From positions 168,852 to 232,851 of the forward strand of contig CACRXP010000147.1 of the NCBI GenBank assembly GCA_902702965.1: DNA of 64,000 bases. Reading direction: 5' to 3'. The position numbers and the translations under genes were made by a program. The notes below the pieces were generated by a model. That model did no database searches and was not told the DNA's origin. It worked only from the letters and a program-made list of their open reading frames with translations. Shown here in pieces: positions 54,763 to 64,000 of the stretch. Origin of the DNA: Spirometra erinaceieuropaei (taxonomy: Eukaryota > Platyhelminthes > Cestoda > Diphyllobothriidea > Diphyllobothriidae). The stretch's first letter is position 1; every line of letters begins with the position of its first letter.

Positions 54763-56600
54763 CTAGTGAAAGATTATACCCAAGGAAAGCATATTCGGAT
54801 GTAGAAAGAGGGATCGTTTAGAATTAAAGCAAAGGGGCGCCGGAATAACCCTGGAGGAATTACGCGTGGCAGAGACCGATCCATCGGAGGAAGCATAGGC
54901 CAGCTTCGAGTCTTCTAACCCAAAAGGACTTAGTGCTTGCCAAATGACGTCTTTCGGTGGAAAAATTATTGGATCCAGCACGGGGAAGAGCCTTCGAGTG
55001 AAAACTCACTGAACGTTTGCGAGTTTGCTAAGGTTACAGGCATTCCCTAAACCAAAAAAGGACGGAAATGTTCGATTAATGATAAAACCTTAGCCTTATT
55101 TCCGGGAGAAAAACATGTGACATGAATCCATATATCTGCGCAGATTTTGCAGAAACCCGATCTGCATGGGGTGATAACGAAAGTTCATTTGTATAACTTA
55201 AGCCGAGGTTCCTTACGAGGGAAGATTCTGAGAGTAGGTTATTTTGAAAAATTATGGAGGCAGAAAACTTGGCAGGGTCGAAACTCGTGAAACTACACTT
55301 GGAAGAATAAATCTCCATCTGCTATGTTTGACTTAATTGCCATAAGCATGGTACACAGGAGCTAATTTTTTTCAACGCAGACATTTGCGTTATCCTTGGA
55401 ATATGGATAAATACAAGGTCATCAGCTTAAATGAGTGTTTGCGAATTTCTGATCCTGGAAATGTAAAAACGGCAGGAGCACGCTGTCAATCTCAGCTTAT
55501 CCTGGTAAATCTCAGCCCTTTGAATTACACACTCCCTGTGCGAGTTAACTTTCCTATTTTCTGCTCTAAATCTTGTTTTTAAGTTACCATTTTATTGATT
55601 GCTCTGGTTGCATTAAACAATGAACTTGGTCTTTCTCATTGATTTTTTATGTGGAAATTCAAATCGCTGTATCTTTCTCATTCGTTATCTCTGTTATGCA
55701 CCGACAAGTTGCAGTTGATAAGCCGTCACGAATGTTGTTGTCTCCAATAAATTCTGCTGCGTATGCCTGTTTCGAATTCATACCGGGAAAATATTGTTTC
55801 AACTATCGTTGAGGTAAAAAAAGAAGAAAAACCAACGGAGGACCGTGCCCTGAAGTATGCTACTTGTGATCGAGTGAGATGCCGAGTAGCTATCACCAAC
55901 TATGACTATCTGATAGCAGTTGGGTAAGTAGGAACATATGAAGTCGAATAGAGGAGGTCGGATGCCAAGGTCTTCCAATTTTACCAAAAGACGTCTATGT
56001 GGCACCTTGTCGAAGGCATTGCCAAAATCAAAGTAAATAACCACCACTGACTTCTGTTCATTTCGAAGAGAAGTGATTAGACTAAGAAAAGCGAGGTGAC
56101 AAGTTGCGCAGGATCTGTCTGGTAAAAATCCATGCTGAGTAGAGCTCAGAAGCTGATTAAATAAAAGTCAAGAACTTCATTAGAAATTATCCCCTCAAGA
56201 AGGTTTGCTAGAGACGGGGTGTCAGGCACGACCCGATAGCTATTGGCACCGGGTCAAAATCCAAACTTGGAAGCTGGAAGGATAATCGGGGTCTTCCATG
56301 CTTCCGGGAAAAATCCGCTCGAAATATGGATCGAAAATAAATGATTAAGCAATATGGAAGGGTCCGATACCTGCTTGATAATCGAGTTTGAGATACCGTC
56401 AGTTCCTGAGGAGAAAGAGTTTTTTAAAACGACTTATGTGCTTTATAATTGGGTCTGAGGAGACATCGATTGTTTGAGTGTTCTATCTGAGAGCGACGAA
56501 AGAAAGGAACTGGTTCGGACTCAGTAGGTTTGTCAATGACATTGATGAGGAAGATTTTTTTATCCTTTATCAAAGGGGAATTCCATAAACACGCTTAGAG
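54763..56600 (-). pseudogene. CR1/Jockey-like reverse transcriptase, decayed
   Basis: Readable in changing frames: LFSIS-type finger region and a WKTPIILPASKFG segment (about 56300), ANSYRVVPDTPSLANLLEGI (56240), then the 56047-55799 frame with VVIYFDFGNAFDKVPHRRLL (RT motif A, with FDFGNAFDKVP), LVKLEDLGIRPP, and SYLPNCYQIVIVGDSYS ending SSILQGTVL (motif B, LQGS in active copies). After a gap without a readable YADD motif come SSLVRNLGLSYTNELSLSPH (55318-55076) and a C-terminal remnant at 54981-54763. Stops and shifts throughout. Confidence 0.8.
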
Positions 56601-56620
56601 GAAGACCGATGACGGAAGAT

Positions 56621-57260
56621 GGTAAGATCGCAGTTGGTAGTCAGGCACTGTACGTTGATACTGTCGACACACTTACTTGTTATCAGTGGATGTGTTTACC
56701 TTGCCTAGGGAACTGGTTATCAGTAGGTGTACTTCTACTGCGTGAGGTAAGTCGGCCGTTTCGGTCAGGCTGTTGGGTTTAGTGAGGGTTACGGTTAGGC
56801 GTAGGTTACGTTTTAGGATTAGGATTTGCGTTATGGGGTCCGACTTCAGTGTTAGGGTTAAGGTTTTAGGTTTACGATTATGGCTTGGCTTTAGGGTTGG
56901 GGTTCGGCTTCAGGGTTAGGCTTACCGGTTAACGATTGATGGTTAACGGTTAAGGTTAAAGTTAGGGTTATGGTTAAGGTGAAGGTTAGGGTTAAGGTTA
57001 GGGTCAGGATTATCCTATCACTATTTGCCTCTTTCATTTTCCTCAGGCTGTGCTGATTTTTTTCATTTTCTGCCATTACTCTACCTTACTGAAACTTCCC
57101 AACACTTTTTTATTTTCCTTATTTTTTTTCCCGAAATCCAGCATTCGTCCATCAACACTTCCACGTACCCCACCCATATAATCCCCTTTCCTACCGTTGC
57201 GGTAAGACAGAGACTCCGCCGTCTGCCTCCCCATTCCTGGCTACCAACTGCGATCAAACC
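56621..57260. mobile_element. Long telomere-repeat TIR element B
   Basis: A 640-bp element with TIRs GGTAAGATCGCAGTTGGTAG and CTACCAACTGCGATCAAACC. CGGAAGAT (56613-56620) and CGGAAGGT (57261-57268) form an 8-bp duplication with one mismatch. The interior (56770-57015) is a run of TTAGGG variants. It is homologous to element A in opposite orientation, including both segments flanking the telomere-like run. It interrupts the LINE between its linker and RT, so it is the younger insertion. Confidence 0.9.
56770..57015. repeat. Degenerate telomere-like (TTAGGG)n tract in element B
   Basis: Units such as GTTAGGGTTATGGTTAAGG and GGTTAGGGTTAAGGTTAGG; the last 70 bp are the most regular. Confidence 0.9.
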
Positions 57261-57429
57261 CGGAAGGTTTTAGCGACGGATTTGGCAGTATTTGGATAGC
57301 TGAGAACAAGTGCTTCTATCCGCCTGTCGCGCGCTTGGCGCATCTTCGAGGTCATTTTGAAAATTTCCGCGATTCTTAGCTGGACGGATAAAGCACTAGT
57401 GAAGAAGTCATGCGGCTGCCTCTCAATCT

Positions 57430-58887
57430 TTAGTTTGTTTTAAAGAAGGTGAAGAACAAGGAAATCCGAAGTGTTAGCGCCGAGGTATCTGTAAGGCACA
57501 GATTCCAAGATGACTTCGGAAACATTCGACATAAAGGCAAAAGGAACTGTTGAGTCACTACAGGAGGAAAGTCATGCCAATCCAGTGCTCCTGAATAGTT
57601 ACTTATCAAGCAGTTGTCTACGAAATCGTAATTTAGATAGGTCCGAATTGTGCTGGACTTTTCCGAAAAGACAAACGATAGGCAACAGTGAATTAGTACG
57701 TGGTTCTTTGTGAAAACGACCAAAAGGGGAGCAATGTCATGGGTAAAGATCGAATCTAGAATATGGTCAGTTCTTGTTGGAGAGCACACAAGCTGAGACC
57801 AGCTAAAAAGGTTGATAATACCTTGGAAAGGCTGAAATCTAAGTAGACAAATGAATGAAAGTCAACCGATTTCAGGGCAGTTAAAATCTCCAAGGATTAT
57901 TTTAACATCTAAGGCGTATAGTGAGACTAATTCAAAGATTTTACAAGATTTTCCTTCACAACCGTCTGAGGCATATGGAGGATTTTAGATACAGTCAAGA
58001 ATAGCCTTTCTTTGTGACCAGAGAATAATAAATGTAAAGCAGAAGTTTCTAGAGAATGAGGGGACATTCAGATCATGGGAAAGTTATTGAGGGAATATCT
58101 AAGATAAAGAAGTCAACCACCCCCGTGATTACGATTAAAATCAGCTATAAGAGAAGGGAAAGTCAGGAAGTAGAGGATGGGTCCAGGATTTGGTTATGCA
58201 CCTAGTGTCGGACGTCATTTCGAGAGCAACAGCCCTAATTTATAACGGACCTGATATTCAGCAACATGGTATTTAATGTCTTTCAAGCAACGTGGCCATT
58301 GTCAACGCCATTTAGAAAAAAAACTTTTAAGTGGATAGATAGACTGTAAATTATTGTTATTTGAAGAATAAGTACCAGTGGGTCCAGAATTCTCGGCATA
58401 CGGAGGGTTAGAAACAAAAAGTTGAGAAGGTACCTAAAAGATGCAGGAATACAGTTTTCAGATACCGGAATATTACGACAGTTAGAACAGGGATAGGCTT
58501 GCTGGTAGTTCACTTGAAAAGGGAGAGAGAGAGAGGCCAGAAATAAGACGGAGCCTAGTTGGGGGCAGGGGGAGGGGAGTTGGGGAGGCAGACAAAAGAA
58601 TTAAGTGGCCGGAAACCAGGCGTAGGTTGGAGGTCAGCAGAATAAGGGTGACTTACTTGAGAACTACTGGTCTTTTGTGATGGGAAATCCGAACTAGGTT
58701 GGAGGGAAAATGACTTAGTGCTATTCACGTAAGGACTGTTGGCAGGATAAATACTAGGTAGTTGGTTGGTAGCCAGTGCGCAGTACAAAGAATTATCTGG
58801 AGGTGTAATTAGAGAAGGCAGCATACCATTAAATGGAATTACACTACCTTTCTTTTGGGTGAGAATCGGATTCGGTTTTTGGATCAT
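57430..58887 (-). pseudogene. CR1/Jockey-like LINE 5' part: Pro/Ser-rich region and endonuclease
   Basis: The first frame (58887-58555) is rich in Pro, Ser and Asn (PSDFPSQKTSSSQVSHPYSA) with no known fold. The next (58513-58283) has CSNCRNIPVSENC. Around 57990-57880 the endonuclease motif VKIILGDFNCPEIG appears in a frame with stops. The 57789-57430 frame, PTRTDHILDSIFTHDIAP, STIRTYLNYDFVDNCLIS and ALDWHDF, is the end of the endonuclease and the linker of this LINE type. Confidence 0.7.
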
Positions 58888-59168
58888 GTCGTTCTGACGG
58901 CATGCCTCAGGCAGTTTAAATGGAAAACCCGAGGACTTCGTCGATATAGCCGATATGGACGGATTTTCGGGAGTTCAAGGAGGGCTATCAGGAGGGTTAG
59001 GAACTACAACTGGGGCGGCTGTTATTTTGAAGTCAGACAAAGGCGTTAGGTGACTTGAGTGAGAGCGAGGTGTAGGAATAAGGGGGAACAGTGAGTCGGA
59101 TTTTACAGGAGTATAATTAACTGAATTCTCGCGGTTACTTGTATTATGACCGGGCTGGTGGGTGCTTA

Positions 59169-60101
59169 CAGTGAGTGACCGATCTCATGAAATGTTGACC
59201 GAAATTCTGAAATGCGTTTATGATTAGGGAGGATTACTTAGATACGGCTTTTGAATGCACTCCTTTTTGACCTCCTGGAGAAAACGCTCTTGGTAAGAAA
59301 GGAATGCCTCAGTAGCATGTATTTTTCACATTGATTTTTGATGTTCTCATAAATTTAACTATATTTTATAGAAAACGTGCATAAAATGTGTTTTCTTTTA
59401 CTCGTTTTGCTCTTTCTCTGGAGAATCACGTTGTCTTTAATTTTTTTACCCACAGAAAGAGCATATTTATCTTTTGAAAAAGTTTCTTTATGCCCGAATA
59501 ATTTTGAGGCTTATCAGCCATGGCATTAGCTTTTAGCGATTTTAGTTTACAAGGTGCTTGCTTCCGGCGTAAGGATAATTGTATATTCTCCTATACCTTT
59601 GAAAAGATACCATGTAGAGTTCATAAAATATTGCAATGGATGCATGTTCTTCATTTCATGAGAAGCATTGGTAAACGGACATTTGCGATGCTGTATGAGT
59701 AGAGATTGCACGGCCTTAAAATCTCATAATTGGAAACTTTTTCAAAAGCCAAATATACTCTTTCTTCGGGTAAAAAATGTAACGACAACGTGATTCTCCA
59801 CAGAACGAGCAAAATAAAACATTTTTATGAATGTTTTCTATAAAATATAGTCAAATTTATAAGACCGTCAAAAATCAATGTGAAAAATACATGCTACTGA
59901 GGTATTCATTTCTTATCAAGAGCGTTTTCAACAGGAGGTCAAAAAGGAATGCATTCAAAAGCTGACATCCTGGCAAGTACTAAACATTATAGGATTATGC
60001 CACACAATAATCCATATTGTAACCGTACCTAAGTAATCCTCCCTAATCAAAAATGCGTTTCAGAATTTCGGTCAACATTTCATGAGATCGGTCACTCACT
60101 G
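59169..60101. mobile_element. TA-flanked foldback element, copy i
   Basis: A 933-bp element; left terminus CAGTGAGTGACCGATCTCAT follows TA (59167-59168), right terminus ATGAGATCGGTCACTCACTG. Arms pair inward through GATTAGGGAGGATTACTTAG and beyond. The right TA is changed. Its termini are intermediate between the foldback family and the long TA-flanked elements f and h. Confidence 0.85.
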
Positions 60102-60620
60102 CTGCTGAAAAGACGAGGGTTTATATAAGAAGAAGAACCCAAGTCTTCGCTCCAGGGGAAAAAGATCATAGCAAAGGACAAGTTTTCGGTTTTCTAGATA
60201 TACAGAAACACGATCTCGATGGACAGAGGTTGAGTCAGTTCCAATAGACCAGAGCAACAATTTAACTAAAATAGGCGAATTTTTACTAGGGGATGACTGG
60301 CGTTTAGCGTGCGCGATGTTACCGTTGAATCCACATTGGTAGAGGAAGTCAACCGCCACATCGACTGGCCGTGCGGACAGAGGGACATTTTCCACTAAGA
60401 AGTATCGAGTCCTTTTTTATCTATCCCCGGTAACCGAGGAAACGACTGTGTCCATGCGTTTACAGTCCTGAGAGGAAACATCGGATATGTCCCCGTTTTC
60501 CCAGACTTGAGAGCATAGTGCCAAACTTCAGCATACAATTGCTGCAGTTTCATAACGTAGGCAGGTTAGGCTGCCTGGCAGTAACAACGGATGACGACTG
60601 ACCATTAATGCTCTCTGACC
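60102..60620. other. Intergenic sequence
   Basis: A 99-codon minus-strand frame (60096-60395) has no recognised domain, and I see no named repeat. Confidence 0.4.
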
Positions 60621-60622
60621 TA

Positions 60623-61597
60623 CAGTAGATGGGCTAACTCATAAAATGTCAACCGAAATCCCGAAATGCGTTTTCGTTTCGAAAAGATTATTTAGGTAGG
60701 GTTGTAAAACTAGTCAGCCTGCAGCATAATTCTATAATAATTCAGTTACCTCAGGATGCCGGCTTGTGAATGAACTTCCTGCCGTCTGCATGCAAAGACT
60801 ACACTCTGTAAAAAATGACTACTTCATTAACATGGATTTTTCTCATTGATTTTCGATGCCGCTTAAATTTCAATTATATTTCGTGGAAAACATGCATAAA
60901 AATATTCATTCTTTCGCTCGTTTGGTAGGCAATTACGTCTTCTTCCAATTTTATATTCGAAGGAAGTGTATAATTCGGTTTTCGAAAACTGTTCCAATTC
61001 CCGAATAATTTTGGACCCGCTCTGCCGTTACATTTGGATTCAGGGTTTCCAAACTACAAGCCGTATAACTCCCGCGTACGGAAAACCGCATATTTCTCTA
61101 CGGTAATAAAGGCCGACCATATAGGGTTCATAGACTTAAGCAGTGAATTTGATTCATATTGTTAACTTTACAAGCCACATTGGTAAATGTAGAGACATGA
61201 CAATTTATGAACGGCCATTTCACAGTACTTAAAAGTCCCACAGTTAGAAACTTTTTTAAAGCCGAAGTATGTTTCTCCTTCGATTATAAAATTAGAAGAA
61301 GACGTAGTCATCTACCGAGTGATCGAAAGAATGAATATTTTTATGCATGTTTTCCATGAAATATAACTGGAATTTTAGGGGCATCGAAAATCAATAAGAA
61401 AAATTCATGCTAATGCAGTAGTCTTTGCATGCAGCCGGAAGGAAGTTCGTTCGAAAGCCGGAATCTCGAGGTAACTGAATTATTATAAAATTATGCTTCA
61501 GGGTGATTAGTTTTACAAACCTACTTAATTAATCTTTTCAAAACGAAAACGCATTTCAGGATTTCGGTTGACATTTCATGAGTTAGTCCACCTACTG
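60623..61597. mobile_element. TA-flanked foldback element, copy j (complete)
   Basis: A 975-bp element with TA on both sides (60621-60622, 61598-61599) and termini CAGTAGATGGGCTAACTCAT and ATGAGTTAGTCCACCTACTG. It is collinear with copy c along its whole length. Confidence 0.9.
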
Positions 61598-61599
61598 TA

Positions 61600-62325
61600 G
61601 ATTTACTTAAGCCTCGCCTAGGTACAGAGGCCGATAGCCTTCGACGAACTGTGACTTTTGCTCTCATCTTATCTCGAAGTAAGCTGCAATTGATTAGAGC
61701 CTCTGACAGATCTGATCACCGAATTTCAGCGAGAATTTAACGGTTGTGCTGTTGAAAACAGTTCGAAGGCACGAAATACGAATTGCAGAACGCAGTGAGC
61801 AGTCAGCAGGTGCAGTCTAGCAGAATTCAAATAGGTAATGACAACCGATAATTCTAAAAGAATAAGCTTGTGTTTGTGGAAATTTAGTCAAAAAACAAAG
61901 GCCAAAAAGTCTTCCGGTCTCTTAGAAAGATCGTTGCATATTATGCCGTTCACTTATCTTCAAATTTGAAACCAACCACCTGCAGCCGCTGCGACTGGGC
62001 CGCACGCACAAACCACATCTCACGAGGTCAGTAAATAGTAAACAGAGACATGGATTTGTTTGCTTTCTAGTGCGTTTGTCTCTGGGTAATCACACTTTGG
62101 CAAACAGTTCGAGAAGTTACACTCGCAAAAAACACCCCGTTTTTGACTATCGGGTGCGCGTAAGTCCGCGAAAACATGTTAATGAAATGAAGCGCGAAAC
62201 CTGTGGTACAACATCGCGGTTTCTTGATTGCTCACATCTGCTGGCGGTGTGCTCTCGAGAGTTCTATCTACTTTCCACTTGCAAGTTTCGAAATTGGCCG
62301 GTAGGATTTTCCGTTTCTACCGTTC
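61600..62325. other. Intergenic sequence
   Basis: I see no gene. The 117-codon frame at 62070-62423 ends in a poly-Pro artefact of the triplet array. Confidence 0.45.
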
Positions 62326-62418
62326 CTCCCCCTCCTCCTCCTCATCCTCCTCCTCCTCCTCCTCCTCCTCCTCCTCCTCCTCCTCCTCTTCCTCCTCTTT
62401 CCACCCCCCCTCCTCCTT
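62326..62418. repeat. (TCC)n array
   Basis: About 28 CTC/TCC triplets with a few CAT, TTC and CCC variants. Confidence 0.9.
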
Positions 62419-62710
62419 CGTAGACCCTTCATAGCGAAGACAGACCACCGTGCTAGTGCGTGGATGATCACGCGCCGACGGCAGCTTGCATTATGCATTC
62501 AGTAAATCAGTTGGCTTTTCGGTGGGTGCCAGTGAAGTGGGGCTGGCTGCAGGGACGTCTGCATGCGTTGCAACAGAGTCTAATCAGACAAAGCTACAGA
62601 CAGTCAGCCAGCCATCCGGCCGGCAGCTAGTCGGTTGAAAGTCCCAATGACGACCCTAGTGATGGCCTTCGTGTGGTGGTCGCTGTGGCGCTGATGGCCA
62701 GGTTTGAAGT

Positions 62711-62775
62711 ACCCGGTATTCGAACCCGCACCCTTTTGGTCATCGAGTCTGAAGTCCAGCGCTCTACCACGGATC
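62711..62775 (-). tRNA. tRNA-like sequence (SINE head or pseudo-tRNA)
   Basis: The minus strand contains GTGGTAGAGCGCTGGACTTC (D-arm and A-box-like) and GCGGGTTCGAATACCGG (T-arm and B-box). The anticodon stem does not pair, so this is not a standard tRNA gene. Confidence 0.4.
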
Positions 62776-62838
62776 GGTTGATCTGTCGTTTGCGATTGGG
62801 AATGTTCGATAACTGAAGTAGGTAAGTAGGGCAGGATC

Positions 62839-62880
62839 TAATGTTACCGAAAAATTTCGCGACGGCTCGTCAGCTGCGTC
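62839..62880 (-). ncRNA. Hammerhead-ribozyme-like motif downstream of PLE3
   Basis: On the minus strand CTGACGA (62873-62867) fits CTGANGA and GAAA (62858-62855) follows after an 8-nt segment that forms a two-base GC/GC stem. A weak stem III (ATT/GGT) leads to a possible site after UA at 62845. CAGGA and TCCTG could close an outer stem I with internal loops. It sits about 230 bp after the PLE3 stop. Confidence 0.45.
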
Positions 62881-63093
62881 CTGTCGCTTCATAACATAGA
62901 TAACGAGTGAGAAGAATACAACAGAATTGAATTCGTGCAGAAAATCAATGCAGAAACAGCAAGGCCAGGGTTTTGGGTAAAGCTGGCTAATCGATAAAGT
63001 TAGTAACACAAACACCGTAGGGGAAGAAAGTGAAAAAGGGGAGCGTTAACGAGCAAAATAGTGAGAAGGGAAGAGGAAATCATGAGCTAGAGG

Positions 63094-64000
63094 CTACCAT
63101 GGCAATGTTAGGTTGACCACGTGTTTCAATTGTTTACAAAGATCTGGTTTCACCCGTCGTATATAGGCCGCCTCCAGGTAACGCAATGTCCGAGTTGTTC
63201 GTGCCCGAACAAGTACTCGGAAGGAAGTTTTGGGGTCGACGGAGTGACCACTATCAAGCAGGTGTTTCGTAATGGAGGAACGCGGAATTTTATTTTCTCG
63301 CCTTAGGAGCCATCCGGACAGGTGCTCAATAGACCTGGCTGCCAACTGTCTTTGCGTTCGCCCAATGTACTTGCATCCGCAAGTGCATGTGAATTCATAA
63401 ACACAGTTTGACGTGGCGTGCATTGGCAAGGCATCCTTTGCTCGTGGAATCGGAAGTGGCATAGTAGGACTGCATAATACTAGTTCGGCTGCATTGTATG
63501 TCCTTTCAGTGGTGGAACGCAGCCGTCGTTTGAAAGTATTTAAAATATTGTCGCCCTTAAAGGGCAAAGATATAAAGACGGGCTTTTTCGGAACTGAACG
63601 TTCTGTGAATTTTGGCCGTATAGAGTTGCTGTATTTGTAGATGAACCGTGCAGGATATCCTCGCTTAAGTAGAGCTTCTTTGAGGCGTGCAAATTCTGCA
63701 TTCAGTGTGTCATTGAAGCACATGTTCCTAGCCCTTTGGAATAGAGCTTATACCAAGTTACGTTTCCATTGTATGGGTACAAAGCTCAAAAAATGCAAGT
63801 AATATCCCTTCCAAGTATTCTTATGGAAAACGGAACGTCTTATAGAACCATCTTCCTGTCTAAACATTTGAACATCCAGAAAGGATAGTTGGTTGTCTTG
63901 TTCCTTCGCCATTGTAAATTTGATCTTTAGAAAGCAGTTCTTCATCCTCCTTAAGGTCCTCAACAATAGCGAAAACATCATCCACGTATCTTTTGTAGAG
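63094..64000 (-). pseudogene. PLE3 reverse transcriptase (3' part) with GIY-YIG endonuclease; runs off the window
   Basis: The window edge begins inside RT motif C (LYKRYVDDVFAIVE). It continues through FLKIKFTMAKEQDNQLSFLD and VFHKNTWKGYYLHFLSFVPI to a stop after WKRNLV near 63748. The frame is then taken up by CFNDTLNAEFARLKEALLKR, RGYPARFIYKYS, FISLPFKGD and the nuclease: NCVYEFTCTCGCKYIGRTQR, then a RSIEHLSGWL segment and SSITKHLLDSGHSVD, stopping at 63094. One stop or shift near 63730-63750 separates the parts; otherwise well preserved. The protein differs clearly from PLE1 and PLE2, so it is a separate lineage. Confidence 0.9.

Larger units (their letters stand above)
54240..58890 (-). 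mobile_element. CR1/Jockey-like LINE, interrupted by element B
   Basis: Pieces of one LINE follow in order on the minus strand: a Pro/Ser-rich first part (58887-58283), endonuclease (to about 57880), linker (57789-57430), the inserted element B (57260-56621), RT (56600-55799) and post-RT region (55318-54763). The start and end are approximate. Confidence 0.75.

Noticed and set aside
53690..57015. True chromosome end or telomere fusion point
   Set aside because: The telomere-like tracts are degenerate, lie inside TIR elements with target duplications and are flanked by ordinary sequence on both sides.
62228..62498. Poly-Pro, poly-Ser and poly-Arg frames
   Set aside because: Artefacts of the TCC array.
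1..64000. CRISPR arrays, bacterial operons, ribosome binding sites or a complete autonomous DNA transposon
   Set aside because: Looked for and not seen. The repeats are dispersed or simple, the genes are split by introns, and no DDE transposase was recognised.

Overview
The window is eukaryotic DNA. It has two split genes with canonical GT-AG introns and a very dense, nested load of transposable elements. Penelope-like (PLE), RTE-like, CR1/Jockey-like and Ty3/Gypsy-type retroelements, TTAGGG-type telomere-like repeats and the style of the PLE and RTE proteins point to a flatworm, most likely a diphyllobothriidean tapeworm. That taxonomic call is inference from element families, not proof.

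Host genes. (1) A C/EBP-type bZIP transcription factor on the + strand, coding exons 8902-9472 and 10486-11186, predicted 423 aa, polyadenylation signal at 11262. (2) A Golgi beta-1,3-glycosyltransferase of family GT31 on the + strand, coding exons 38463-39029 and 45499-46446, predicted 504 aa, with a 6.5 kb intron full of repeats. I found no other convincing host protein gene. GC-rich, CCAAT-bearing stretches at about 1950-2800 and 4560-5700 may be promoters or untranslated exons.

Mobile elements, left to right: tRNA-like SINE head (44-128); telomere-repeat TIR element (637-884); PLE terminal repeat (3779-4198); LINE 3' end (6900-7163); TA-flanked foldback element (7430-8357); foldback element split by a PLE (12081-15667, PLE 12685-15412); foldback SINE (16539-16815); foldback element (17345-18320); foldback element split by a nearly intact PLE (18691-21799, PLE 19505-21637); truncated foldback (22670-23273); PLE palindrome (23755-24590); RTE-like LINE (25257-26626) cut by a telomere-repeat TIR element (26627-26950); Ty3/Gypsy remnant (27340-28533); long TA-flanked element (28626-30537); LTR end (31741-31831); PLE fragment (32330-32985) with a large TTC array. 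The GT31 intron holds an ACC array, a SINE, a hybrid TIR element, an RTE-like fragment and a 1.8 kb TA-flanked element. Further right are telomere-repeat and SINE copies (47577-49100), a distinct PLE endonuclease (50776-51420), two long telomere-repeat TIR elements (53483-54231, 56621-57260) around and inside a CR1/Jockey-like LINE (54240-58890), two foldback elements (59169-60101, 60623-61597), and a PLE running off the right edge (63094-64000).

Three observations stand out. First, a family of short TIR elements starts with GG, makes 8-bp target duplications and carries degenerate telomere repeats; duplications are perfect in three copies and 7/8 in two longer ones. Second, hammerhead-ribozyme-like cores (CTGANGA ... 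GAAA) sit in the terminal regions of several PLE copies from different lineages. Third, PLEs are nested inside TA-flanked foldback elements, with target duplications that give the order of insertion.
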